Below are positions 49,931 through 62,382 of a stretch of 64,000 nt of DNA, one piece after another; the stretch's first letter is position 1, and every line of letters starts with the position of its first letter. The notes under the pieces were generated by a model that saw only the letters and a list, made by a program, of their open reading frames with translations, did not search any database and was not told the DNA's origin. The stretch comes from Dryas octopetala (taxonomy: Eukaryota; Streptophyta; Magnoliopsida; Rosales; Rosaceae), in the NCBI GenBank assembly GCA_963921425.1, contig OY992833.1:10891738-10955737 (forward strand), written 5' to 3'. The position numbers were made by a program, and so were the translations under genes.

Positions 49931-49994
49931 TCATTTCTCCTACTTTATATGTTTATAGGTAATCTATTAATTATGTTTATATATAAAGACGAGT
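49654..49994. other. Right part of the split inverted-repeat element and spacer
   Basis: Contains the right arm described above, then AT-rich sequence. No gene. Confidence 0.5.
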
Positions 49995-50162
49995 AATGCT
50001 AGGGAGACCATGTCATTGTACCATATTTATGATACCACATGATGTGGCTTCCTAATCTAAAGAGAGAAAGGGAGAAAAGGGAAGAGATCAAGGGTGGCTA
50101 GGAAGCCACATCATGTGGTACCACAAATGTGGTATAAGGACATGATCTCCTTAGCATTTTCC
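49995..50162. mobile_element. Short MITE with 60-base arms
   Basis: Left arm AATGCTAGGGAGACCATGTC through CCACATGATGTGGCTTCCTA; right arm is the inverse (TAGGAAGCCACATCATGTGG through GACATGATCTCC, TTAGCATT). The centre is a short purine-rich loop. Confidence 0.8.
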
Positions 50163-50184
50163 ATATAAAGACATAAAGTATAAG

Positions 50185-50385
50185 AATAATGTTATACTTA
50201 CCATATTCTTATACCATATTTTTATACCATCTTACGTGTCATTACTTTACTGGATAGAGTTTTTCTTTTTCTTTTTAGGTTTTTATTTTTATTTTTTAGT
50301 GTCTAATGTATGAATGTCATGTAGTTGCCACATAAGGTGGTATAAAATTATAGTATAAAAATGTGGGATGTCTAGTACTACTGAA
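50185..50385. mobile_element. Second MITE of similar type
   Basis: Left arm TTATACTTACCATATTCTTA, CCATATTTTTATACCATC; right arm inverse with GGTGGTATAAAATTATAG and AAAAATGTGGGATGTC. It shares the 'ATACCA / CCACAT' style with the adjacent element and may be a distant relative. Confidence 0.6.
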
Positions 50386-52078
50386 AGTATAAACTAGTAA
50401 AAAGAAAATGCAAATCTCACCTCCACCGTTTTTGAACTAAAAATAAAGGCCTAACAACACCTTACAGTTACCACAAAGGAATAAAATTTTGTTTTTTAGG
50501 GGTATGAAAATTTTAACATTATATCAAATTAATTTTGAAAAATTTCAAAAAATTTCGCCGAATTTTTCGAAATTCTCAAAATTTTGAAGAAATTTTCGAT
50601 ATAGAGACCGGAGGCAGTGAAGGGAGGGAGAGGGGAGACAAAGGCAGGGCACCGTCGCCAGAGGGAGAAAAGAGATTAAAGAGGAAGCTGCAGAGGCGTG
50701 CCGTCGTTGGAGGTAGAGAAGAGATCCAGGGAGGGAGAAGAGGAAAAGGAGCTCGGGGGAGGGAGAAGGAAAAGAAAGATTAGGAAGGGATGAGGGAGTG
50801 AGGGACTAGGAGAGATAAACAAAAGGAGAAGAAAAATTGGAAGTGAAGGGGGAAGAAAAGAAAAAGGAAAGAAAAAAGAGGAAGACCATTGGAAGTCACG
50901 GGGGAAGAAGAGGAAAAGGAAAGAAAAAAAAGAAGAGAAAAGAAAAAAAAAAGAGAAAAAAAATAATTTTAGGATCGATTGAGATTTGAAGTCTTTAGGC
51001 CATTGGAAAGAAAAAAAAAAGTTTGAGATTTTATTTGGGGTTTGATTTGGCCATTTTGGTGTTTCGTTTAGTTGTAAACATAAATTATGAAAAAAAAAAT
51101 GTATCCCCTCACCATGAGGTTTCATTATCTTAATGTTTAGTTTTCCAATTTGAAGAATTTGTGAAATTAAAATTTTAGGTAAACCGCTATCGCTGTTGCT
51201 GCCACCGGGTTGGTTCTCTTTTAACCCAATTCGACTACATTGGTGATTTATTCGTATAATTTCATTATGTAATTATTAATTAGTGAAGCATTTTTTAAAC
51301 AGTATTTGCCTTCAGCGCGCATTATATTCATCACATATCACATGAAACCTACCATATAATTTAGTTTCTTCAATATTTTTTATCAATGTAATAGATAATA
51401 TGTTAAATAAACATATGGTAAAGTTTCATTCAAAATTTTCGTATTTTGATAGCAATTTCTGTCGTTTTTATCTAATTTTTGTCGAAATTTAAAAATCTTC
51501 AAAATTTCCATCGAAATTTCTTTGAAATTTGAAATTTTATTCCTTGATTACCACTATGCCATTCAACACTTTTGTTACTATGATACACAACAAATTTATT
51601 TAAAAGCTTTCTAACTTATGTTAACTTATATTTAAAATGTAGTTGCTGGGCAGTCTAAGTTAGAAGGGCTATAAAATGGGCAGTCTAAGTTAGAAGGACT
51701 ATAAAATTTGCAAATATGCATCCAAGTTCGATTTCTCATCCTAATAAATAATAAAACAATATATTTATAATCTTTTACCAAACCCTTCACTTATAGATTA
51801 ACTTATCTTCTCCGGTAAAAAAAAAAAAATTTAACTTATCATCTTATCTTTTACGGTTTTACCAAACCCTTCACTTCGTCTTCCTCTCTCTGTCTCTCTG
51901 CGATCTCCCTATCTCACTGAGCTGCCTCCCTCTCTCACTGGCAGATTTTGTGGTTATCCGGTTCGCCCACCCCTAAATTTATTCTATGCGTAAGACCAGA
52001 TTTTTCTTCTTTTTATTTTATTTTGCGTCGCTGGTTTGCTGCCAGTAGTAGTGAGTGTAAAATCCGCTCTCTTCAAAC
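50386..52078. other. Intergenic, upstream of COX11
   Basis: 50610-50970 is strongly purine-rich on the plus strand (GGGAG/GAAGA words); the resulting frames are low complexity. 51655-51710 has a near-exact tandem copy of GGCAGTCTAAGTTAGAAGG. The COX11 leader is CT-rich from about 51880. No other gene. Confidence 0.5.
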
Positions 52079-54093
52079 ATGTCATGCTCTAGGGTTTGTG
52101 AAAGAGCCCGTCCCCTCTTGCCTTATGTAAAGAACTCACAGCATTTCTCTCTTGAACCCAGGTATTTTGTTTGCCTAAAAAATGTTGTTAGAGAAGAAAA
52201 CTTGGTAAATTCCATATATCTTTGGCATGAAATTTGAATCTTTGTTTTTGATATGTTCCAGATTCATTCCCAATTATAATCTCATTGGGGGTAGTAGCAG
52301 TAGTACATATCAGCGGCATTTCAGCCATGGTAGTATGTGGCGCTCCAAGTTAGGCCCATATGACAAATGTGGTCAGCTTCAACATCTTGCTTCTCAATCT
52401 CTGTTGAGAATCCAGCGACCCTTTTCTTCTCAGGCTGCCACACAACAGAAATCCCGAAAGACGCTTTTGTACCTTACGGGTTTAGTTTTTGCAATGGTGG
52501 CAAGCAGTTATGCAGCTGTTCCTCTTTACCGAAGATTCTGCCAAGCTACTGGTTATGGGGGCACTGTCCAACGCCGTGAGGTCTGGTTATTTTTCGCTTC
52601 CTTGGGTTTCATATTTATTTATTGATTTTTTTTTTCCCAATTTGTTTAATTTCAATAAGGCCTTGCCTTTTGCAGAGTGTTGAACAGAAGATCGCTCGGC
52701 ATTCTAAGGATGGCACGGTCAGTACAAGGTCTGCATTCTGCTTCTAAAGTAATGGAGCTTGTCCTCTGGTTATATTTTGTCTTCTCAATTGCGTGGAGCG
52801 CAATGTAGATGTTAATAGTAGCTTACTTCATTGTTTTGTTGGGTTATTTGAATTTATACATATATATAATTATATATTTATATATTTATATACATACTTC
52901 TTTCTATTTGACTGATTTTCTGGTTAGAGATCTATTCCTTTTCTCTTGAAATGCACCTAAGTCATTCATAAATGGATGTTTGCTAGGTGACTACCCCTTT
53001 CCTAATTATACACTAGTTTCACTCAATTTCAAACTTCTATGCAAACCTTTGGTTTGTTTTTGTTGTTGTTATCATTCCTATTAATTGTCTTATGGAAAAC
53101 ATATTATTCTTATTCTAGGTTTAAATTAGACTTTAACTAGTTGATTCATTTTTGGATGGATGTTATCTTTCAAGATGTGTCATTCTATGCTTAAGATAAT
53201 ACGAAGTTCCCAGCTTTTAGTTTTCCATCTGCGCATTTGCCATATGATATCCTCCTGCAGGGAGATTGTGGTGCAGTTCAATGCTGATGTGGCTGATGGA
53301 ATGCAATGGAAATTTATTCCTACACAAAGAGAGGTTCATCCTTGTACTCTGTATTTGTTTTTTTTAGGTGCATTATTATTATTGTTTTATCAGATTTTAA
53401 GGCCAAGGCTCTCTCTACAATTTGGTGATGTACTGTAATAGTCTTGCTTTATTTCTGAAAGGTTAGGGTCAAACCTGGAGAAAGTGCACTTGCTTTTTAT
53501 ACCGCTGAAAATCGAAGTTCAACTCCAATAGTTGGTGTCTCTACATATAATGTTACTCCTATGAAGGTACTGCTTGATAGTCTTTCTCTTACTGTATTGT
53601 CATGTGGGTTTCAATTGGATTTCTTGACACTAAGATGAACAGTGTTGCAATGTATTACTTTTATTTGGTTTCAAAAATTATGATTATCACTTATCAGGCT
53701 CTCTTGTAAATAATTTGTTGACTTATTTTTACTTTAGATGTTGGTTATGTTTGGAGGTTGATGTTCTAAGCTTCTTGACTAAAATGTTTAAGGGAGTGTG
53801 ACTATCTTTAGATGGCGCCTTTTGTGCTAACTATTTTAGAAAAGATGTGTTGATATATGGACTGTAATATCTTTTTCCACTCTAATTTTTTGTTCTTTTG
53901 CTTTTTGTGGTCTCGTGCTTGCAAGTTAATATATGAAAGCAACAATGTCCAGTGAAAAAAAAAAAAATGAAAAAGGGGTTCTGGTCAGTCTTTGTTGTTT
54001 CTAAGGGAATGATGTTAGTTATCAGGTGAATTGCTCTTGAAGATATTAGTCGGGTTTTAAGTAGTACTAGCCCAAACTTGAGCTTCAAGCAGT

Positions 54094-54134
<41 letters not shown>

Positions 54135-55737
54135 TAATGATACTGATTTTTCATTTCTTTTCAAGATGACTAAGAATACAAAACCTTAGGAATTCTTTCA
54201 ATCTCTATCATCTACATTTTCCCCAAAATTGAACAATAATACATTTTTCCCCATGGACAGGTAGTTCCCTGACTCCCTCTCTCCCCCCCTCCCTCTCCCT
54301 TTCTCCCAATGGAAGTTAGAAATCTTTGGGTCATCTGGGGTTGACTATCTTTCAAGGACTGAGTAGGGTCGGTTCAGAGTTGTAGGCTTTTCTTTCTTTC
54401 CACCATATTTGAATGGTCGTATTTGAAGACAACCATCCTAAATGCTATATTTGAGGCCTGGTGGCACTTATAAGTTTGTAGCCAGATACAGATGGTAACA
54501 CAAGATGGTCTGTTGGGAAAAAGGGAATATGATCATGAGATGAACTACAGATTTGTAATAGGTTAAGAAATAGTGAATTGAGATCAATCTAAACAGTGAT
54601 GTGCAATTTTTCATTTCCCTTGGCTTTCAACATTTAATTTATAACATTGACGTGTTTTCTTGAGATAATGTCCAAGGATAATGAAGGAATAAAATGTACA
54701 CTGTGTAATGAAATCAATGCCAGCCCAGGGAAACATTTGAAACGATGCCTATGAAGTGTTGGTGTTTCAAGTGAATCATAATGCATAACAACTGCCAGGA
54801 TTTGAGCATATAATGAAGGAAGCAAATTTGAGTATGGAAAATGACTAATCATGAGAAACAGCTCTTAAATCAAGAGCACTTATCACAAGGCAAGGGTTTA
54901 GGGAGAAATAGCTCTTGAAATCATGAGGAAGAAATTAGAAGGGTTGTGTTTGTTTGTGTTAGGGAGAAATCTCCTAAGCCACATGGTTTCCTAATGGCAG
55001 TTTTCCAAGATTGTTTGGATGTGGTCTAGGGTGATTTATTGAGGGTTTTCCAGGAGAACCCAATCTTTGACAGTATAGGATTACTGGTCCATCCATGTGG
55101 TCATAAGTGTGTATAAGATTATAGCAAAGGTGGTATCCATGGACCATGCTATTGAGGGAGTGCCTAGCTTAAACATATGTTAACATTATCTGTTCAAAAA
55201 TCATGCCTACTATTTTGGTATTACAGTTAAATAGTCCAATATTAAGCTTTGTAATTGTCCAGAGATAAGTTTTGTAGAGTGGCTCACTTTGGGAGTTATC
55301 AGGGGCATGCAGTTTAATTGAGAAAAATTAAAAGGAAAATTAAAGACATCTATGCTTGAATTTCCAATATAATAAGTTAAAAGCCTGCTTGAGTTTCACT
55401 GCATTTTACTTCCGAATGTTTGGATTCTGATAATTGTTGATTTTAGTCTTGTTAAGTGCTTCATGTATATTTCTTTTTAGGCTGCAGTTTACTTCAATAA
55501 AATACAGTGCTTTTGCTTTGAGGAGCAGCGCCTTCTTCCTGGGGAGCAGATTGACATGCCTGTAAGTAGTGTTCTTTAAATCATTAATTGTTTTAGAAGC
55601 AAGATCATTCACTTAAAAACATCTTACATTTGCAGGTGTTCTTTTATATCGACCCTGAGTTTGAAACAGATCCAAGAATGGATGGTATCAATAACATAAT
55701 TTTGTCCTATACCTTTTTCAAGGTTTCAGAGGAATAA
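52079..55737 (+). CDS. COX11: COX11, cytochrome c oxidase copper-assembly protein
   Basis: Exons: 52079-52161, 52262-52580, 52676-52728, 53261-53333, 53462-53566, 55481-55561, 55636-55737. They total 816 bases, all phases join, giving 271 aa (CtaG/Cox11 family). Cox11 delivers copper to the CuB site of Cox1 from the mitochondrial inner membrane (family knowledge). Seen: Arg/Ser-rich mitochondrial presequence beginning [13 protein letters not shown]; transmembrane helix about 95-113 ([20 protein letters not shown]) followed by [13 protein letters not shown]; then the soluble beta domain ([27 protein letters not shown]) with the copper-binding CFCFEEQ (Cys221, Cys223); ends [15 protein letters not shown]. 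The exon 1 ATG was chosen because it splices in phase and resembles plant Cox11 N-termini; a Met at 52227 lies in the intron. AATAAA at 55755 may be the polyadenylation signal. Confidence 0.96.
54093..54134. repeat. (CT)n(CA)n microsatellite
   Basis: About 10 CT units followed by about 11 CA units, in COX11 intron 5. Confidence 0.95.
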
Positions 55738-58555
55738 AGAGGAACCACCTTTTCAATAAATGCGAAGATGATTCACATTAGAGTTTTATAAGGGACCAAA
55801 CTCAAGGCATCAAGGAAGAAAGAGGAGAACAATCATTATATACCAATATTTGGTATTTTATTTTTATTATATTCATTCAAATTTATGTATCGTCAGGAAG
55901 ATACATTTCATTTTATGAAATTCATGACAGGATCAACCGAGGAAAAAACTGTTAGGATTTATTTGGATTGAAAGATTTAAAAGAAGAAATTTAGATTTGA
56001 CACTAAAGCTACATTGGTTGAAAGCATTATAAAAATACCAATACAGTGTTTTTGATATGGTTTTGAAGTTATCAGTGTGATTTATTAAATTTGAAATGAG
56101 ACACGATGAATTATTTGAAATTTATGATTAATACCTTTTTATAAACAAATTAAATTAAACCAATCAGTGGTAATGCCTACGATGACAGACTTAAAAAGTT
56201 TTATTTGTGATGATGACTACTGGACGATATCCTTACATATGGAGCAAAAAACATTTGGGCAAGCACCTTGTCAAGGAAAGACTGTCCTGTGCTCTGTCCT
56301 TTGAGAGCTGGATACAAACACTTCCACGTGTAAGAGTCTCACATATCATAACAATGGGGGTTTGATCATATATATACCCATTTTTGTGGAGAATTCAGTC
56401 AAGCCAACCCAAGTCTCACATATCATAACAAAAATGAAATTTAGTGATCACTGATCAGTAAGTGCCAGAGTGCTTTCCTTCCTGGAAGGCAAATTTCATA
56501 ATACTTTATTTTCCATGCGATTAAACTTAATGATGGAAAAGGGAAGGAGATTCGAGGTTCTTATGAAGAATGGTAGGTCAAAACCTTATGACTAAGTAGG
56601 ATTGTTTTTCTGTTGGGGTTAGAAGTTGGGTTATGGCTCTAAGTAGTGTGGGAGCATGTGGTTTTCTTCAAATCAGAGTGAGGGGTGTGCTAGGGTGATC
56701 CTAGTACCTATATCATCTTATTTGTTTTTTCTCTATACAGAAGCTCTTACCCCATAGGTAATGAAAAATGTCTAACTTAACCTAGTCGAATCTGATGCAA
56801 AACTACTAATTTATGGGCTATTTTAAGGTGCAGTTGTGAATGCCCGAGCTATTTCTTTTCAATTTTTGTTTCCTAACTTATATGTCATCAATTTATTTGA
56901 CAGAGTTTATTTTTTTATTTTTTTTTTCTTAGTATTTTCCTTTAAAGACTAATATATGAATGTCATATAAGTTGAAAAAGAATAGTTGAAAGAAAAAATT
57001 GAGGTAAATAGCATGTGTCATAAGAATATAAATGTGGTTGGGACCTTTGCCTATGAATATATAGATTTACTGATTTAGAAACAAGCATGGTTGCTTCCGT
57101 ACTTAGTGGTTGATGTGTGTGACTAATTATTTTCTCATAAGGTTTATTGTTTGGAAAAAAAAAAAAAGGATAAAAAAGAGCAACTCACCTAACAAGATCT
57201 TAGGTGGTCTTTTGTTGGGTGGAATAAAATTATTTTTGAACAATTCCAATGTTTGGTTTGCGAATGAGAATGAGCTTTCTCTCTCTCTCTCTTCTGTCAC
57301 ACAATACCCGAAGCATAAACAATAGGACATGTAAACTCTTTTGTCAATCCCCTATAAATGTTTATATGTTTGGACATCTTCCGACATATAATATCTAATA
57401 TATATAATTTGAAATCAACCTTGCTCAAATTATATTTTAATATTTTGGCTAGAGTCTCCAATAAGTATCATGGAATGTCACATAGATTATCCGCCTTCTT
57501 TACAAGAGGTGGCACATTCTTTGTCGTATTACGTACAATGATCCTTCATGCATATATGAATCACTAGACCTGAGCCATACACACACCAAGTGCTTAGTTA
57601 AGTATGGGTGTGCATTGTACGGTCAAATCTAGCCACACCTATTGGAAAATTAGCACTTAGGAACAATATCTCAACAATGTTAAATGAATAAATATTAATA
57701 TTAATTAATATTTATTTATTCATTAATGAGTATGAACTATGAAGGCAGCACCCATGATATAGAGATATGCATCAATATGTTTATGTGAGGATGACGCCAC
57801 ACATATGAGATACAAGTTGATGTGTACTCTATGTCATTAAGCATAACACAACTCTTTAAGACCTTAGTTGATGTGCACTCTATGTCAAAAGTCTTGATAA
57901 AGTAAAAGTTGTAGCACAATCAATCTCTAAATGGAGAAACAATGAATCTCAACTGTTAGAGTATTCAAACTCTAGATTGATGTGCTAGTGCACGAAAGTG
58001 CATTTAGATCATGAGACTAACATTTTAAAACATTGTCTACTACAATGTATAAAGTCTCATAATCACATATAAGATATATTGCTCTTAATTCTGAGAGAAG
58101 TAGTATATTTGAGGGTGAATAAATCCCTTGGAGATTATTCCCTTGAGTTGTGATGATTACGGAGTCTTGCAATCTAATTCTATGTTAGTACATTGAATTG
58201 TAAGTAATCATATATTAGGCCTCAAGGATAAGATTTGGAATATATGCATTGGTTAGACAATTGGGTGAAACCATTTCCAATTGCATTCACAAATATTAAT
58301 TTATGGTAGAGAGGAAATAATGTCTAGTGATTAGGGTTGTTACACAATATGAATAAAAAATCACTTATCATTGGAGTGCAACTAAGATCACATGATATTA
58401 GTTTAATCTAATTCGTTATTAGGCTAAAAGCTTGTGCTAGGATAATGGATGATATTAGAAGCCAATTAAAGACAAGTGACCTTAGTGATCCCAACCTTAG
58501 CCTTGATGAAAATTGAAGATAAGGTGAGAAATTCACAAGTATGTGGATATAAATA
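55738..58555. other. Intergenic, downstream of COX11
   Basis: AT-rich; no gene supported. GTCTCACATATCATAACAA occurs twice (about 56336 and 56412). A long AT palindrome lies at 57682-57724. Other repeats may be present but I cannot name them. Confidence 0.5.
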
Positions 58556-60000
58556 TGTAACGCTCCGAAAACCCGAGTATGTCATAGCAACACCCATTCT
58601 GAGAATACCCGAGACTACAACACCTAATCTCTGTGTCATAATCCCAAATATTCTCAAAACAGGTTAAGCCTTTTTAATTTAAAACCAAGTTGGATCAGAG
58701 ATGAAATTAGCAATAGAAGTAAGTCGAGACTCATTTTGAAAAATTAAAACAAGACCAACCCCTTTGGGTCACTTATAAATGGTCATAACCCCGAAAGATA
58801 ATTTAGAAATATTTAATGAGCCTAAAACAATTATAAAATGTTTTACAAGTTGATATACAAAACATAAAGAAACGACTGCCTTCTGAAGTGTTCACTATCA
58901 TGCTCTTCTCACTCTGCCTCCTCAGCCCGGTCATCCTGCAAAACAATCCGCTACACCATAGAATAGTGTATTGGATTACATGAAAAACCCAGTGAGCTGT
59001 AAAGCTTATGTGAGAGAAACCAGCACACACATAAATAGATACCAAATCACCAAAACAGATTCATCTATCATGGCAAACATGCACATAATCAAATACAACC
59101 CTAAGAACTCTGTTTCCGGATCACATATGACCGTGTCCATAATCACATCGTGTCACATTCACCATAACAAGCATGTATAATGCCTAACAATTACATGTCA
59201 CAATATTCATATAACATTGGTGTTCATATAGGAAACCAAGACTTATTTACGCTGAAGATAAGCCTTCAATTAAGCTAATTAAACAATCAGACCCTAAAGG
59301 CTTAAACCAATCAATTAGACCTTAATTTAAGCTAACAGACTTAATTTAGGCTGAATGCTTAATAACCAACCATTAAGTTAAATGACCAATACCCATCATA
59401 TATCAACAACAACCATCTTTATCGAACCACTCCATCTGAAATATTTAGAGTAATTTAGTTCTAAAATTGTACTTTGTCAAAATGTTAAAGACACATTGCT
59501 ATGATAAAGAATGGGAGAAAATTTTGGGTGGTTTGATCTTCTATTTCATAGAGTATTTCCTACCCATTTATTACAAGCGAAGAGACCTCGGTCATTTAGA
59601 ATAAAGTCAGTGAAACTGAAATACAAAATTATACTGCTATGGACAAGTGGATCCTCCTGCAATAGTAAGAAATGGAAGCTACCTCTAATCCACTATCCCT
59701 TCAATCCTTCAAATTTTACAAAGTAAAAATTATGGTAAAACATTTAAGAACTGTATATTGAGAAACATTATTAATTAGTTTGGCAGTTGAAATAAATATA
59801 AGAGGTCTATTTAAAAAACGTGCCCATAAATCTGCAAATAAAACTAAAGTTCATAGACTGAAACATCCACACAAGAAAGACAATAATCTATTTTAAACAA
59901 CCAAGGAGAACCTTTATAAATGACTTTTGAGATAAGACATTTCAGAGAGACAGTAGTGCTGAAAGATTGATATTATAATTAAGATGATGCATCATAAGCA
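58556..60000 (-). mobile_element. LTR-like terminus (left boundary only)
   Basis: TGTAACGCTCCGAAAACCCG at 58556 resembles the end of the solo LTR at 49653 read on the other strand (GGGGCGTTACA). On the minus strand GTTTTGCAGGATGACCGG and GCTGAGGAGGCA near 58920 parallel GTTTTGCAGGTTAAGC and GCTGAGGAGGCA in that LTR (49423-49448), so this looks like a related LTR in the opposite orientation. I could not find its other end; the right limit given is arbitrary. Confidence 0.4.
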
Positions 60001-60201
60001 ACTTAAAGGGCAGTCAAAAAGATGAACTTACAGTGGCAACTTCATATGTTCCTTGTTCAGATCCAGCCTGTTTGACATTTTGGAATAAGAAGGTTCTTTT
60101 GTTTTGCCTTCCTAAGAAGTTGAGAAAGCACCTGAAAAACATTTGAAAAACTTATTCTGTTAACCTTGATGCTCTGCCCTCTGGAAAGAAAAATAATTGT
60201 T

Positions 60202-60680
60202 AGTCCACATCCTAATGGCTTAGACTTTTGGGAATGAAAGTAAACCAACAAACCATATAATGGAATCAAATCAGGAAATCCTGAGTTCGAATTCCTGCAA
60301 TTACATCTTCCCAATATAAGTTGAATTCCACATGATGGGCTCAATGGCAGAGAGAGACCCACTTGTGACGGGAGAGTGGTAGAAGATCAAAACAATTGTT
60401 CCATTACTATCTACTGATTGTGACTATATATACTTTTGGTTTACAAATGCATTCAATCATCACTCATGGTACCTAAATTAATTATGTTAATGTTATTCTG
60501 TCCAAAAAATAATTATTATGTTAGAATATAAAAAATAACTTTTGGCACACATCCTAATAGAATGATGGTAAACCAACAAACATTATATTGGTAACAAAGC
60601 AGGACATCGTTTCCTGCAATTTCATCTTTCTAATATAAGTTGAGTTCCACGTGTTGAGCTCTAATGGCAAAGTCGGGGAG
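60202..60680. repeat. Two diverged copies of a SINE-like repeat
   Basis: Copies at about 60202-60365 and 60545-60680 share CACATCCTAATRG, GTAAACCAACAAAC, a tRNA-like GGAAATCCTGAGTTCGAATTCC (box-B style, copy 1), AATATAAGTTGARTTCCAC and GAGCTCTAATGGC/GGGCTCAATGGC. Box-B likeness suggests a tRNA-derived SINE or its remnants; this is inference. Confidence 0.5.
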
Positions 60681-60791
60681 AGTTCACGAAATTTTGGATG
60701 GAAAGCGAGTAAATTTATAAAATTATTTCAATTGGCATAATTGAAAAGTCAAAGTACCTTAATTTTTCAAATTGAAAGTCTGAGAAGTAAA

Positions 60792-61045
60792 CTGAGCTTG
60801 TTTGGGAATGCTTCTACATGAAGCACTTCTGCTCACAAGCACTTTTGCTAGAAGTGGTTTTACTAGAAACACAATAAAAGTTTTAAGAAAAATCTAAGTG
60901 CTTCCTGAAAATGCATTTGGAAGCACTACAAGTGCTTCTATAACCCAAAAACATTTTTAAATTCTTCTGCCAAACGTCTCCAGAAGCGCTTCTAATTGTC
61001 TGGAAGAGCTTTTAACCCTCCCAAAATCAGTCCCAAACGAGCCAT
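60792..61045. mobile_element. MITE-like element, GCTTGTTTGGGA ends
   Basis: Left GAGCTTGTTTGGGAATGC, right AGTCCCAAACGAGCC (inverse ends). Interior is rich in AGAAGCACTTCT, AAGCACTT and TAACCCAAAA words, as in 10685-10935. No target duplication identified. Confidence 0.65.
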
Positions 61046-61881
61046 AATACAAGTGCAATAGTTTAGGGAGCAAGATGACATCTATATATTATTATACTTA
61101 ACCCAATTGACTATTATACCCTTATTTTTTAATACCTAACACTAACATTGAAATTTCTTTTCTTATCCAAAATAACTCTCACACCCAACATACCTAAATC
61201 CAAACTCAAGTTACGCCTAGCTGAACTCGCCGTCGTCACCCGGGCAAGGCCCCCTTCTCCCTTACCGTGTTGCCTCAGTCTATCACAACCGTTTATTGCC
61301 GCCACCACCCCCACCAAATCACAGCAACCTCTTGGTGGCAACCCTAAAGTTTTCAAATAAAATTAAGGACTTATATGTACTCTTTTTAGATAGTCCAACT
61401 TCTTAGACTTTAGTTATGATTTAGCGTTGAGATTTGAGGGTGAGAATAGGTGTATTGCGCATGTTAGAACAATGTATAACAATTTTAATTTAAATATTTC
61501 AAAATTAAATTCTAAATATTTGAGAATTTTACAAATAATATGTAGTTGAAATATTCCAATGTTTTCTAGTTAAAAGGGAGTAGCCTAGTTGGAATGGCCG
61601 TAAAATTACCCACAATGCACCAAAGTTAGAACCCTCCTCTCACTCAAAAAAAAAAAAAATAGTAACAAAGAAGAATGAAAAAAAATATTCTAATGCTTTG
61701 AGGATGAAGATAAGAATTTGGAGAAGGCTTGGTGGGCTAGCTGTTCTAGCCATTGGTACTATATGCAGTGGTTCTCACAAGTAAGACGGGGTTAAAATGC
61801 TAATATTTGAGAATCATATGAAAACTAATGCAAAAATTGATCTAGAAAGCTTTTGTATATAACTACTGACGAATCCACTAA
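61046..61881. other. Intergenic, nothing recognised
   Basis: AT-rich with a GC-richer patch at 61210-61340. A 75-codon and a 70-codon frame overlap there on opposite strands; neither has recognisable content. Confidence 0.5.
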
Positions 61882-62382
61882 GGTCTTCCACTATGTAGCC
61901 GGAAAATAGGAACCAAAACCCATTTTGGGTACCAAATGGGTCACATATGCACACTATGGGCCGGAGTGTGTGACCAAAATTACCTAAAACGCAAAGTGTG
62001 ACCAATATCTAGGTCTAGGGGTGAGAGTGGGTCGGGTCGGTTGCATATCGGCCAAACAACCGACTTGACCCGACAAGGCCGATATAGGTGGGTCGGTTGG
62101 AAATATTAAGCCAATATTTGATCAATTTCAAAACCAACATCCGAACCAACTTTCATGAGTTGATTGGTATTATCGGCCCGACTTGGTGGGTCGGTTGGCC
62201 GATAAAACCGACCCATTCCCACCCTATCTGGGTCACATTAAGACCCAAAAATCCCTGGCCCACCCATGTGACACCCACAATAGGAGAGAGAAAGAGGTGT
62301 AGCTGCTACCAACGGCCCAGATCGCTCAATCAATATTTTGTTTTGTTTTAATCATTAAAAAATCTATAAAAGTTTGAAAAAA
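61882..62382. mobile_element. PIF/Harbinger-type element, copy 2, truncated
   Basis: Starts GGTCTTCCACTATG after TAA, matching copy 1 (31895), and follows it through CCAAAACCCATTTTGGGT, GACCCAAAAWSCC, GGCCCACCCAYGTGACA and AATCATTAAAAAATCT. It stops at 62382 where an LTR-like terminus begins, so the right half should lie beyond that insertion. It contains a nested element at 62011-62224. Confidence 0.75.
62011..62224. mobile_element. Small TCGGTT-rich MITE nested in Harbinger copy 2
   Basis: Ends CTAGGGGTGAGAGTGGGTCG and CCGACCCATTCCCACCC are inverse-like. TATCT flanks both sides (62006-62010 and 62225-62229). Harbinger copy 1 lacks this segment at the matching place (near 32009), confirming an insertion. 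Exact ends may differ by a few bases. Confidence 0.65.

Noticed and set aside
50535-51125. Lys/Glu-rich and Phe/Ser-rich frames
   Set aside because: By-products of a purine-rich tract; no domain content.
52227-52625. Start of COX11 at the Met at 52227
   Set aside because: It lies in intron 1 just before an AG acceptor at 52260-52261. Exon 52079-52161 joins in phase and gives a mitochondrial-type N-terminus; the frame past 52580 is intron.
60240-60310. A tRNA gene
   Set aside because: There is a box-B-like motif but no cloverleaf or acceptor stem can be drawn around it; more likely a SINE remnant.
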